A stretch of DNA of 64,000 bases from contig JAREIK010001333.1 of assembly GCA_029783825.1 (NCBI GenBank), positions 211,090-275,089 on the forward strand, read 5' to 3'. Origin of the DNA: Sapria himalayana (Eukaryota; Streptophyta; Magnoliopsida; Malpighiales; Rafflesiaceae). Below, in pieces: positions 23,766 through 35,290 of the stretch; the first letter of the stretch is position 1; every line of letters begins with the position of its first letter. Position numbers and translations under genes: made by a program. Under the pieces are notes generated by a model. That model did not search any database. It was not told the origin of the DNA and was given only the letters and a program-made list of their open reading frames with translations.

Positions 23766-24889
23766 CAAGTGGGGGTAAAAGTTTATTTAACCTGCTTTAT
23801 AAAAAACATGTATCTTAGATGAGGACCATTAATTGAGATTTTCACTTTTTTTCTTAAAAATGCTAGATCCATGTCCATTGTTCTTTTTGGAGGGAATCAT
23901 AAGTAGTTGCACAGTCACCTATCAAATCAAGACCTTAAAAAGTAATATATATGGAATAGTAGTAAACTAATCTTAATGCGTGAAGGAAACATACCTTACT
24001 CCTCCTTTAGCTAAAGCAAAAATCATTAGACAATAGGTCTTGCCTATCCCAATCAATACAAAGATCTCATTCATCCCACACTATTTTATCTTTCTTTTAT
24101 TACTTTATTTGATGGGCCAGGTCCACTTAACTTCACTAGTGTGGACCTTAGCCTATACATGATGAGATTCTCCTCCCCACTAGAAAACTCCCTTCTACTT
24201 TTGGAAAGGACTTAATCAGTTCACTAGATGGAATCAAAACTTTCACTTCAATGATTAAAAAGCATGACTTTTATATCATGGGTTCATAAAGATATTGAGC
24301 TTTCCTATATATAACTATATATCTTTCTACTTTCTTTCCTTTAAATTGGGTTGATAGAGCAATTATCCTAGCTCATCACTACTTTAATTATTTCATCTTA
24401 TCCTATACCACTAGATGAGCTAGATCTTTCTCTTGTAAGAAATCATAGGTAAAGTGATCTAACCAGTAGGTTCTAATGCACCTGTAGGCAATGAGGCAGG
24501 AAGAGTTTGTATGGAGATGAAAGAGACAAAAATGCTTTCCATTTTTTGATTTCTATCCATTCAATTTGAATGCATACCATATAAACTTTTTTTATTATAC
24601 TTAATGAAGATGAAAGATGGAATGATGTACATATCCATCGATACATTAAATGAATCCCTTGTTCACTCTTCTGATACCTCTAGGGGAGCTAGAAATAAAG
24701 AAAGGATGACTATCAACTAAATGAAAGATCTACTTCATTGAACTACCTTAATTGAATCAAGACAAGTGTTATTCATTAGCTTGCATTGTGTAACTATTTC
24801 TTAGATGAAAGAAGTAGAATTACTTTCTCAGTTTGCGTATCTGCTTAGTTGTACTACCTTCACTGAACCACTTTTTTGAAATTTATTTT
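23766..24889. other. Spacer sequence with no recognised gene
   Basis: No coding content recognised. A short inverted repeat GGTCCACTTAACTTCACTAG...GTGTGGACC lies at about 24120-24148. The stretch may include a displaced CACTA or gypsy remnant, but no motif supports either. Confidence 0.35.
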
Positions 24890-26939
24890 GATCGAGGTAG
24901 TGTATTGTATAGGATGGATCTACATCTATGTATGAAAGCACAATGCTTAGCTTATTACTAGAAAGATTAGAATCTAACACTAGAAAGCTTTCGTAATACT
25001 AGAATGAGATGAGAGGGCTTTTTAGTTGCTCCCCAACAAGTTGAGGAGTTTGCTCCAAAATAAAAGGTTTCCTTTTGGCTAAGAATGAAAAAGATTCTAT
25101 CATTGAATATCGAATTCTTTCTTGACTAGTCCTTCCTTAGCCCTATCACACAAAGTGATTACTAATTCCTTGATTTGTTCTTTGCCATATTTCTCAAATC
25201 TCACCTATATAAAAAAGTCCCTTGCACTGCATAGGTGTTGAGCAAGTGAACACAAGATGCAATGAACAGAAGCTAGTAGTCTCATTGAGAAGTTTCAACA
25301 CTGGTATTGGTTTTTTAGCATTTAGTGAGATGTACTTTTCAGCATAAGAGCATGGTAGTCATGCCTCCCAGCTCATTCTCTGGTCATGTATTCGTCCTAT
25401 CAATATTAGTTATAGTTCTCACCTATGGATTCTTTTGTTTGTGATTAACTTATATTTCAATACTTCAATCACTTAACATTGAAGGTATCATTCTAGTTTG
25501 ACTACATTACAATGCCTTAAAAAAGGTATTATTATTGATACATCTTCTTAGTTCTTACTTCAATTCCCTATAAGATTGATTGAACAAAATTTCTTTTTTC
25601 ATCAAAATGCCCTATGAGCCCCAAAAAATGAGTATTCAGGAATGTTAATGCAAACTCAAAGAATGGAGAACGAGTTATTTAATAGAAGCACAAGAACAAG
25701 CAAGGAATTACTTGCTAAAAGAATGCTTATTAAGGGGCATAGCCCTATGTATGTATACTACTACCAACCTTTCACACCTCAAGTCACTGAATAAAAATAA
25801 GTTCATATTAGATATTGAAAGGTGTTAATGGACATGTAAGGGACAAACTGATTATAGCTACCATGCACAGGACTTAGTGGCATAAAAAACAAGCCAAAAA
25901 AAAAAGAAGGAATTCACTTATAGAAGTACTATCCATATAAAGAAGGGTGTTCTATATAATTTGTTTTAATTATCTATTTTGTATAACCAAATATGTTTCT
26001 GTTTTTAATATTTGCATATAAGTGCAGGAAAGAAAATATTAAGAGGCTGAGAATGCAGCAATGGCACAATAACGGAGGTCCCATTGTAGGGTCAATGATT
26101 GAAGAAAATTTTAGACAAAGCCTAATTCATCCAAGTGATTCGACTCGCTCCGGTTAATTAAACTAAGAAACTATTATTGATATAAATAGTTTTTTATTTC
26201 TATTTTTTGGCTATTATAATTTTGCGTGTGGAACTGTTCATCTCCGTTTTTCTTCTCTACGCAATTTTTATTAGCAACTATTTCTACTCACAAATTGTAA
26301 GAACTTGCTGATTTGATTATAATCTATAAAAACATAAGCATTTTTCTAGTTGATGTAGCTAGTCGTGTTGAATGACAAGTGAACCATGTTATTTCATATT
26401 TTTTGCTGTGGTTTTTTTTTGATTCTACCATGGTTTTGTTGGATTGTAGTTGTGGATATATATATATCTCATTTATTATTTTTTGTTATTCTCTTCTTCT
26501 GAATCTGTGAAATCATAAACGTGGAAGTGGAATTACCTAACAAAGGAAGAATATATCCATTTGAAGGAAGGTACTCATGTAGGTGATTTGAAGTGATTAG
26601 AATAGAACTAAGCTTGCCAGCTAGGAATGAAGAAGCAACGTTTAGATAGTGGAACTGTTTACATCATGTATTCTTTCCATTATTTGATTGCATACGTTAT
26701 GGCTCATGTTTACCATACTATTATTTATTCATTCTGAATTATTCATTCCCTTCTTACTTTATTATGGATATACTCCATAGTTATCTTTCCTTTAATGTCA
26801 TATTCAAAATTTTGAATTTGAACTAGTAAGGGGAAGGGCAAACCACTTACCACAAACAGAAGACCTGGCATTGCCCAATTTGAGATATTGATTCAAGTTA
26901 TAGTACACATGTACTTCTATATGAAATATGTTCATATCA
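24890..26939. other. Right-arm non-coding sequence with a private insertion of about 570 bp
   Basis: 24890-25950 and 26520-26939 are reverse complements of left-arm DNA (17150-17800 and 14791-15330). About 25955-26520 has no counterpart: in the left arm the two flanking matches are contiguous near 15200. The private piece is AT-rich, holds a (TA)n at about 26457-26468 and a less AT-rich core (26090-26160, GGAGGTCCCATTGTAGGG), and shows no coding frame. Its ends do not give obvious terminal repeats. Confidence 0.55.
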
Positions 26940-27740
26940 AGAAAGGCTTAATGATTTACTTCTTAGTAATCTATTCTCTATCCTACATTTTAATTAATGT
27001 ATTTATAATTTCCAAGAATGGTCATCCCAAGATTAATAAAATATATAAGTCTTATTCGATATCCAACACAACAAAGTCATCAAGAAAAATATACCTTTTA
27101 ACCTTGACTAACACATCTTTGATAACCCTCCTAGAAACTTGATTGATTAGTCTATAATCTGTAGTGAGTGAGAAGTTAAAGTTATATCACTAAAATTGAA
27201 CATTCATGTTATGGATAATGATATCAAGTTTATCCTTATTCCTAAGTCACATAATACCTTTCAAAATGTTACTCCCCAATAATGTATAGTATTAAAAAAC
27301 TAACGCATCTTTGATAACCCCCTTAGAAACTTGATTGATTAGTCTATAATCTGTAGTGAGTGAGAAATTGGAGTTATATCACTAAAAATGAACATTCATA
27401 TTATGAATAATGATAAAGTTTATACTTTATTCCTAAGTCACATAATACCTTTCAAAATGTTACTCCCCAATAATGTATAGAATTTAAAAACTTCTCGGAT
27501 CATTGAGCTTTCTCGAAATTTTGAATTAAATAATTGTGCTGTTCTACTAAATTATGTTCACTTTTATATTTATCACTAATTTTTATTTACTACTCATGAT
27601 ATCCTTCATTAACTCTATGTAGTGAGATATTTAGGATAAGATTTAGCCAATGGTGTGTTGACTTTTAGCTTCCTAAAATATTGAGGAATTGATTGAATTG
27701 TTCATCTAGTTTTCTATTTCTAAATAATTATGGAAAAAAA
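26940..27740 (-). pseudogene. Ty3/gypsy gag-protease remnant, Athila-like (right copy)
   Basis: Minus strand. A gag tail, FRKLKVNTPLAKSYPKYL (about 27690-27640), is followed by a protease segment: LTNQVSRRVIKDVLVKVKRY, then TLLCWISNKTYIF and SWDDHS (27140-26990), against 'YPrGiIeDVLVKVdkFiFP.DFvvLDmE....ILGRPFLaT'. It mirrors the left-arm fragment at 14160-14790. It has a local tandem duplication (27110-27488), so part of the protease is present twice. It retains about 36 bp upstream of the 'DLG' site that the left copy has lost. Many stops; no downstream RT. Confidence 0.68.
27110..27488. repeat. Tandem duplication of about 190 bp, two units
   Basis: Unit 1 (about 27110-27302) and unit 2 (about 27303-27488) both start ACTAACRCATCTTTGATAAC and both end with CCCCAATAATGTATAGwATT. 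They differ at a small number of positions. The duplication is absent from the left arm, so it arose after the inverted duplication. It lies inside the gypsy protease remnant. Confidence 0.9.
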
Positions 27741-27860
27741 AGATTAGGCTAGAGTGTTTGTTTACTATATGCAAAATCATTATTTGGCACATTATATTTT
27801 TGCTTGTTAAGAGTTGGTGAATATTTGTGGATAGTAAAATAATCAGTAACACACTAATAA

Positions 27861-28058
27861 CATCATAGTCTAGTTGGAAAAATAATAAATGCTTTTACCT
27901 TGGAGTTATGAGTTTGATCTATATGGATGCTAGATATACTTTTCTTGGTGTCAATTTACTATTTCATGCTATTGGGATGGGGCAATACCAACTCTTACTC
28001 TAAGGCCCTGAGGCTCATATATGAGTAGAGGTGGGTGTGGGAAATTAAAAAAAAAAAG
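27861..28058 (+). mobile_element. tRNA-like SINE (right copy)
   Basis: The mirror copy of the SINE at 13888-14100. Starts CATCATAGTCTAGTTGG (A-box-like TAGTCTAGTTGG), then GGAGTTATGAGTTTGATC (B-box-like). It ends in an A-run at 28046-28057. The central word CTATTGGGATGGGGCAATACC is nearly identical in the two copies. It lacks the extra CCCCGAGG copy seen in the left element's hairpin. Confidence 0.6.
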
Positions 28059-29300
28059 AATCAATAAAATTATACTAGATTACATGTTCCCAAATGCTCT
28101 CACATGTTTCCAATCTTTCAATATATTAATTTGATAACCTTTTCTTACATAATACCCACCAAATTAAATTATTTGAACTTTAATATGAGCTTTCTTCATG
28201 TCAATAGTGGTCTTTCACAATTTTTTCTTATTTTTCTAATATTTCATGATTAATTATTTGAACTCTATTATTTACCAAATTGATTCTCTAAATTATTGAT
28301 TATCTTTTTATTCTACATTTAGTCTTCCATTGTAAGAAGTTCATAGTGTTATTCATGAGCTTAATACAATAAAAGTCACCATAATTTTCAATATCTCACT
28401 TATTCTTATAAGTAAGAATTATAATAATTTGACTTCTTTCATGTGATATTTTTTGGTCCTAATGATCTTGGTAAATAACTTATCAAGCATATCACTTATT
28501 TCTCAAACAATACCTTGCAAACTTCAATAGGGATATAATCGGATTATTGTGCTTTGCATGTCTTCAACTTCTTGAGAGTTTTCCTAATCTCTACAATACT
28601 TATCTTAGTTGTATATCTAAAATTGTCTAGCTATCAATCACCTTAAATACTCCAATCTAAATCCACAAACTTATTGAAAAGATCATGAAAACATATTTTA
28701 TACTTTCGTATACTTATTAAATTTTTATTATGACTTAATTATTTAATTCTTAATATACTTTATATGACTAATATCTTTATTCTTTTATCTCTTATCTAAC
28801 CAGCTTATAAATATTATATTCTACCTTCTTACTATGTATTTTATATTATAATACATCAATTTCATGAAATTTAATTTTACTCACCAGCCTTTTAGTTTTT
28901 TTGCCTCTACAACTTCATTGTGTCTTCATTAATGCTCTTTGTTTTTAAAAATAAATTCATTTCTCAATTTTTGTTTGACGTTGAGTTTCAACATCATTTT
29001 TTTATGTGAGTAAATGTTGCCTTTGAATATTCCTAAAATCTCTTTAGATATATTTTTTATACAGCTAGTCAATTCATGTCACATACTTTTTATATTTATG
29101 TACAAGGGCCAACTAATTTTGTCATTTAGTTTTTTCTGGTGAACATTCATATTTTTTCCATTTAGATTTCATTATTTTGTTTTTAAATACTTATTTTACT
29201 TTCTATGATTCAGATCCATTATGCCTATTCTTTGTTGAGTTATTAGACTTTTACCCGATATCATTTTATGGACCTTGTATAATAAGTAATCTTCTTTCCT
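28059..29300 (-). pseudogene. LINE reverse transcriptase remnant, RTE-like (right copy)
   Basis: The minus-strand reading mirrors 12640-13870. Recognisable blocks include KTLKKLKTCKAQ then SDYIPIEVCKVL (about 28600-28510), which fits the conserved 'mKn.KA.GpD.IPiEvwK.L'. Next comes a degenerate 'NKILrtKKMPdeWr' as PRSLGPKNIT (about 28470), and NLENQFGK (about 28290), which fits 'v.eNQFGFmpGRST'. Upstream (29260-28700) are lysine-rich linker fragments. No catalytic box was read. The frame 29299-29499 may be part of the preceding endonuclease-RT linker, but no motif supports it. Confidence 0.6.
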
Positions 29301-30271
29301 AATAAGAAAAATTATATATTCGACTCTCATTAGAATCTTTGAAGGCTACTATGTATTCTTCTCTTTTCTTAAGAAATTTTGGCATCAAAAATTTATTTTT
29401 AAGACTGATCATAACTTTTGCAAAAAATAATATATATCTAACCAATAACAATATATTGAGAAGATCATAAACTTTTTTAGGTTTGATAGTTTTCAACAAT
29501 AAGTGAGTTACTTGATTTTTGTAGAATATTTAATTAAAATTATGGATTAATAAAAAAAAATTGCATTGAAACATTTAAGTCTAAAAAGAAAGAGTATTAC
29601 CTTTCTAAATTTACCATAAATTTTAAATGAGTAATATTACAATGATTATTCATACATTTGACTATCAATATTATATGGACAATATCATAAAATATATTCT
29701 AATCTTATTTTTTACACAAGTTGACTTTCATAATTATAGGTGAATGTCTCAATAAAATTGTTAATTTAAATAATTTTTTTTATCAGATAATTTTATGACC
29801 AATAATTTAGTGAATGATTTTCAAAATTTCAATGTTGACAAAGATGATAACTTTTATTTGGCCAATGATATATATTCGATTAGGCATGAAAATTGATACT
29901 ATAAAAAAATTTGTATTTATATGTAATTTTCCCATTTGGAATTGAATTGTTTGATTAATCATAAATGTATTAACAAAATTATTTATTTATTCAAGTCTTT
30001 TATTAAATAATTATGCACTAAAAAATAAAGTTGACATTCTAAATTTCTTTAAAATTTTAGATTATTTGTTTTAGGACATCCCTTATGGCCCATCATTTTT
30101 GGATGATCATTTCATTCTTGGCAGAAAGACTACAAATGCTTTTAATGTGGCTATAATATTTTTTTTAAGTATTTGTATGTTTAAATTACAGCAGACAAGG
30201 AATTAATTTTGTTAATTACTTTAGGATGTCTCATTTGAAGATATTTTTGTGTCAAATATTAATGCTATAAT
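29301..30271. other. AT-rich spacer of the right arm
   Basis: Non-coding. It mirrors 11653-12639 of the left arm: CCCATCATTTTTGGATGATC at about 30090 is the complement of sequence near 11825. It ends at the LTR start. Confidence 0.5.
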
Positions 30272-30590
30272 TGTCAAAAAATGGGGGCTGACAATTAAAG
30301 TCAACCCTCCATTTTTCTTCCTTGTTAGGTTGCCTACCTTTGATTTTTCTTACTTGATTGGTAGCCTAATTTTTTCTATATCCCTCTCATTTTTTCTATA
30401 AATAGAGATGTTGTACATGAAAAAATATCATCAAACAGATTTCTTACATTCTTGTAATTCATTGTGAAGAAGTAAGGAAGAGAGAATAGGTTGAAGGAGT
30501 AGATGGGAAGTGAGAAAATTGAAAGCAAATTTCTAGGAGTGTAATAAACATTTTATTTTTTTATTTTTAGGAAATTGTGTTATTTTCAAA
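30272..30590 (+). repeat. 5' LTR of copia A, right copy
   Basis: Starts TGTCAAAAAATGGGGGCTGA. A TATA-like TATAAATAGAGATG lies at about 30400, followed by TTCTTACATTCTTGTAATTC and GAAGTAAGGAAGAGAG, all shared with the 3' LTR. After TATTTTCAAAC comes TTGTATCGGAGG, a degenerate match to the initiator-Met tRNA primer-binding sequence TGGTATCAGAGC. Confidence 0.8.
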
Positions 30591-30699
30591 CTTGTATCGG
30601 AGGTGGGCCGTTCAGCAAGCGATATCGGTTTGCCAACATAAGTATTCTCATACATGGTGTTTTGTAGGAATTATAGAAAAGATTCAAAAGAAGTCAAAT

Positions 30700-32234
30700 T
30701 TTAGTGGGAGCGATGATCATAGATGAGGGAAAGGCACACTTTGAGAAGTTTGATGGCATGGACTTTAGCTTTTGGAAAATACAGATTGATGATTATTTGT
30801 ACCAAAAAAACTATACCAACCTTGCTTATGAAAGAAGCTAGCTTATATGATGGAAGATGTCTAGAATCTTCTTGATAGACAAGTCCTCAAAGTTATTCAT
30901 TTGATATTATCCCAAAATTATGTCTTCGACATAGTAAAGGAAAAGCCTATGGTGGGCCTTATGGTGGCTCTCTTTAGGATGTATGAAACATCTTTGACTT
31001 CAAAGAAATTTCATTTAATGAGGTGATTATTTAATTTGTGGATGATAGAAGGGATATTAGTGACATAACATCCGAATGAACTCAATACATTACAATCCAG
31101 TTGAGTTCCATTGAAATTGAATTTGATGATGATGTTTAAGCTTTGATTCTTTTATCATGTATACTAGAGACTTGGAATGCTATAGTTATAGAAGTCAACA
31201 ATTCATTAAGAAATGGTAAATTGAAATTTGAAAATGTTTGAAATCTAGTATTGAGTGAAGAAATTTGATGGAGAGAGTTGGGTGAATCATCAACCTCTTC
31301 AATATTACATACAGAGTCAAGAGGAAGAAAAACATCAAGAGGTAAAGGTTGTCATAGCTCAAAGAGTAGGAGGTCTAGATGGAAAAATCCAGGTGATACT
31401 AAAAGCTAAAAAAATATCGAGTGTTGGAATTGTGGGAAGATTTGGCACTAGGAAAATTAAATTAAAAGTATACCTTAAGACTAAGAAGTGAAGACAGAGG
31501 CAAAAATTTTTTCCACCTTAAAAGATGATGAATCTTTAATTTGTTCTCTGGAAAGCAAGAAAATTTATTTGGCATTAGACTTAAGAGCATCATTCCATGC
31601 TACTTCACAAATGGAACTCTTTGAAATGTATGTCCCTGTAAATCTTGGAAAAGTATGCCATGCTGATGATCAACCATATGCTATTAATCATAAAGGTGTT
31701 GTAAGGGTTAAGTTGAAAGGGTCAGTATGGGAACTAAAGGATGTCAAGCATATTCCTGACTTTAGAAAGAACTTAATCTTAGTTGGGTAGTTAGGCAATG
31801 AAAGCCACACCATAACCCTCCAAAGTGATAATTGGAAGATTTAAAAAGGCATAATGATGTTTGCTCAATGAATGAACAGTGGTATACATTACATGATAGT
31901 ATATGGATGATGTTCAATCATTATTGCAGTAGGTAATAAAACTTCCAAATTATGATATCAAATATTAGGTCACATGAGTTTAAAGGGACTGAATATTATG
32001 CACTTACAAAGAAAAATTTGATGTCTATAGTTAGTTGATTTAGACATATGTGAAGATTGCATATTGGAAAGCAGAAGAGCATTCGCTTTTAGAAAAGTGG
32101 TTGAACTCCAAAGAAATATAAGTTAGACTTGTTCAATCTAATGTTTCAGGGCCAATGACAATCTCAACTATTGGTGGGAAATACTAATTTGTGACTTTTA
32201 TTGATGATCACTCTTGAAAGTTATGAGTTTAATT
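30700..32234 (+). pseudogene. copia A gag, protease and integrase start (right copy)
   Basis: Gag opens near 30715 with DEGKAHFEKFDGMDFSFWKI then QIDDYLYQK. A UBN2-like middle follows to about 31250. A zinc-knuckle remnant reads ECWNCGKIWH (about 31415-31445). The frame 31488-31790 is the protease: LALDLRASFHATSQMELFEM, where the catalytic triplet (normally DSG/DTG) has become DLR. It continues with GVVRVKLKGSVWELKDVKHI, the usual segment after the active site. The pre-integrase zinc region and integrase start (GPMTISTIGGK, FVTFIDDHS) run up to 32220. The hAT enters just after that. Stops and shifts are frequent. Confidence 0.75.
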
Positions 32235-32514
32235 TAGAGGTGTCAAACGGGCCGGGCCGGCCCGGCCCGGCACGAGGCACGGCACGGTTCGGCCGTGCCT
32301 GGGCCGGCCCGGCACGTTAAAAAACCGTGCCCGGGCCCGTGCCGTGCCCGGTCGAAGCAAGGCACGAAACGTGCCGTGCATGGCACGAGCCGTGCCGTGC
32401 CTGGCCCGGCACGGCTCGTGCCTAGGCACGGCACGCCGGCACGGGTCCATCCCGTGCCGGTCCCGCAGGCACGCGTGGCACGCCGCCAGTGCCACGCGTG
32501 CCGTGGCGTGACCG

Positions 32515-32805
32515 CGTGACCACTGAGCACTGACTCGTGAGTCGCGACTCACGGTCACGAGTCACGACTCACTGAGTCGTGACTCGTGCTCGAACCACCA
32601 GCACCATGGCCCCCCCCGGAAAAAAGACCGCGGGTCGGGTCCAAACAGACCCGACTCGCGGTCTTTTCCGCCGAAAACCGAGAAAAATGAAAAAAATAAC
32701 GGGAAAAAAAAAAAATTTCAAACGTAGATCGATTTTCAGCCGTTGGATTCGACGCCAACGGCTAGGGGGCAGAATCCGACGGTCCTCGTGATTCTGCCCA
32801 TTAAA
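32515..32805. repeat. Inverted repeats (hairpins) upstream of the hAT 1 promoter
   Basis: Four structures occur in series. A stretch of overlapping GTGACTCGTGAGTCG-type palindromes covers about 32517-32590. A 16-bp stem GACCGCGGGTCGGGTC with a 6-base loop lies at 32626-32663 (one mispair). AGCCGTTGG/CCAACGGCT lies at about 32736-32762. GGGCAGAATC/GATTCTGCCC lies at about 32767-32799. The last three are also present in hAT copy 2 (62464-62540, 62599-62636) despite base changes. They may be transposase-binding or structural elements; that role is inferred. Confidence 0.8.
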
Positions 32806-32869
32806 TTTAATAAAAAAATTCAAAAAAATAATAAAAAAATAATTTTTTTTTTAAACAAAAACTTTTTTT

Positions 32870-32900
32870 AGGCTATATAATCTACCCCCCTCCCTATAGA
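32870..32900 (+). promoter_or_regulatory. Likely core promoter of hAT 1 transposase
   Basis: A TATA box, CTATATAA (about 32873-32880), is followed at once by the pyrimidine patch TCTACCCCCCTCCCTAT. Copy 2 has the matching arrangement on the minus strand: CTATAAATT then CCACCCCCCTCCC, about 62390-62370. The transposase start codon lies about 290 bp downstream. Confidence 0.6.
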
Positions 32901-33166
32901 ATTTATGTTTTTCAAAAACATTAATCCTCTCAATTTTTTCTCTCTCTCACATAAACCGTGCTTTTCTCGCTCGGCCCTCGTTTTATTGATTTCGGCTTGA
33001 ATTTTCGTGAAACTCAACTTGAGTTTTGAACTTCAAAGCTTCCTGCGGGCTTCGGTGCATCTTTCACGTGAGAGACCTCTTTGCTTTTACCGGGTAATAT
33101 AATTTACTTTTTGTTTTATTTTCTCTCTCTAAATCTTCTCTCTCTAGAAAAACGTACGAAAAAAAA

Positions 33167-35290
33167 ATGACGAATTCACCTAACACATATTTAAATTTGG
33201 AAAATGAAAATGTTAGTGTTACACAAACGTCCGTGGCTCCTGAAACTTTGGTTTCTCCTGTCATGTCAGCCCAAAGTTCTAAAAAACAAAAAACTAGGAG
33301 GACTTCTGTAGTTTGGACACATTTTAAAATCATAACACAATTAGATGTTAGGGGTGAGGAACATGAAATGGCACAGTGCAAATATTGTATGCGACTTTTA
33401 ACATGCAAGAGTACATGTGGGACTGGGCACCTAAAGAGGCATTCTGAAATATGCTCCAAAAAACATGGACCGTTAGATCCTAGGCAAACCCAACTTGGCA
33501 CTACATTTTTTGAGACTGGATCGAGTTCAGTCTCAAAGTTTACTCCCTTCGTATACTCCAACGAGTTGGGTAGGGACGGCATGGCCAGGCTCATCACATT
33601 GATGGGTCTTCCGATCAGATTTTCGGAAGATCCGAGGGTAATCCGCATCATGCAGACTTATTTTCAGCCATCCTATCGTAGGATTCCTAGGTCCACATCT
33701 AGGAGTGACATACTAAAGATATATAAGTTAGAAAAACAAAAAATAATTAATGAATTTTTGGCATTTAGTGGAGTGGTGTCCGTGACGTCCGATATATGGA
33801 CATGTCACGATGATTCTTCTTATGCATGTATCACGAGTCATTATGTCGATTCAAACTGGACAATAAATAAAAAAATATTAGGATTCACTGAGATTCTTCA
33901 TCCTCATGATGGCCCGGCCATTTTTGAGTGTATGATGAAAATATTTAGGGAATATAAAATTCAAAATAAAATTTTTAGTGTCACTTTCGATAATGCTGCG
34001 AATAATGGAGTAGCGATCAATATGTTTGTTAGGAATATTAGAGACGCACCTTTAGGAGAGATATTTCATGTCAGATGCATGTGTCATGTTATTAACCTTA
34101 TAGTTCAAGCGGATATGAAGGTGTGTTCCACCGCGTTGGAACATATACGCAATGCACTCAAGTATATTCGCACTCCTCGCAGACTACAAGAGTTTGGTAA
34201 TCTCTGTTTGTCTGCGAATCTTAAGAAGAAGAAATTTCAATCTGATGTGAGACATCGTTGGAATTACACGTACCTGATGTTGGAATCATGTGTTGGATAC
34301 GAACACGTGATATCCGACTACGTCAATAGTAAGAGTGGCGAACTTATTATTGACGACACTGACTGGGCTTCAGGAATTTCATTTATGAAATTCCTGAAGA
34401 TATTTTATGACACGACGAACATGTGTTCGTCGGTTTATACACCCACCACTTGCATTGCACTCCGTTGCATATGCAACATTAGTAGCATGTTTAGGATGTA
34501 TCGAGCGGACCCGATGCTCAGCCTTATGGTTGCAGAGATGGAGACCAAGTACCTGAAGTACTGGTCCACCATTCCATCTCTTTATTGCCTCGCAGCATGC
34601 ATGGACCCTAGGGCTAAGGTGGAAGGGGTTGAAAACACCCTGACTTTCATTTCCTCGTGCATGAACCTGGAAGAGCCACCTCAAGGGTTCATTTACGAGA
34701 AGTTGACAGACCTGTTCACATACTACGATACTAGGTATGGTGGTGGTGGTGTTGAGACTGTGAGTACGGACTCTGATACCTTGTTCGGAGATGACCCATA
34801 TTCCATTAACCTAGCGAGGGGGAAACGTAGGGGTGGACCTTCACATAGGAGCGAGCTGTCTCGGTACTTAGATACCGATTACTGCTCAATCCTATCACCA
34901 TCTGACAATAAGAATCTTGATTTATTACAGTGGTGGTAATCATATGAGTCCGCCTATCCCGTGCTATCTAGGATGGCACGGGATCTACTGACTCCTCCGG
35001 TGTCGAGCGTAGCATCGGAGTCTGCTTTTTCTGTTGCAGTGAACGTGATTTCGGATAGGAGATCGAGATTACGTCCAGATATGGTTGAGGCCTTGGCATG
35101 TTTGAAGGATTGGGAGGATTCGAGATTTAGCATCAGTGATCGTGCTGAAGCTGGGACTGTGACAGACACTGCAGTCGCATCCACATCCACTACGATGGCG
35201 GAGGAGCTGATTGCCGATGATGATGACCCATATGATACTGATCTTGATGTTGCGGCTGATGATTCTCATTATATGCCGCTTGACGATTGA
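33167..35290 (+). pseudogene. hAT transposase (RICESLEEPER-like), full length with one nonsense codon
   Basis: One frame runs from ATG 33167 to TGA 35290, 707 codons, broken only by a TAA at 34937-34939 (codon 591). Copy 2 has Lys at this place (QWWKSYES). Residues 47-97 form a BED zinc finger (C71, C74, H88, H92). The catalytic fold shows SVTSDIWT (D209) and SVTFDNAANN (D275), then RCMCHVINL (about 303-311), a block conserved in hAT transposases. After the stop, the C-terminal dimerisation domain is intact: LLTPPVSSVASESAFSVAVN, then DRRSRLRPDMVEALACLKDW. The tail is rich in Asp. The product binds element ends, cuts and re-inserts them. As it stands the protein would lack its dimerisation region, so it is probably inactive. 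It is the best preserved coding sequence in the window. Confidence 0.93.

Noticed and set aside
32229..32558. Arg/Ala/Pro-rich open frames on both strands
   Set aside because: By-products of GGCACGG repeats in the hAT subterminal region; mutually overlapping and shared with no family.
33094..33147. Possible 5' UTR intron of hAT 1 (GTAATATAA...CTCTCTAG)
   Set aside because: Only about 54 bases, shorter than usual plant introns, with no independent support.
33064..33651. 195-codon minus-strand frame over hAT 1
   Set aside because: Antisense shadow of the transposase frame.
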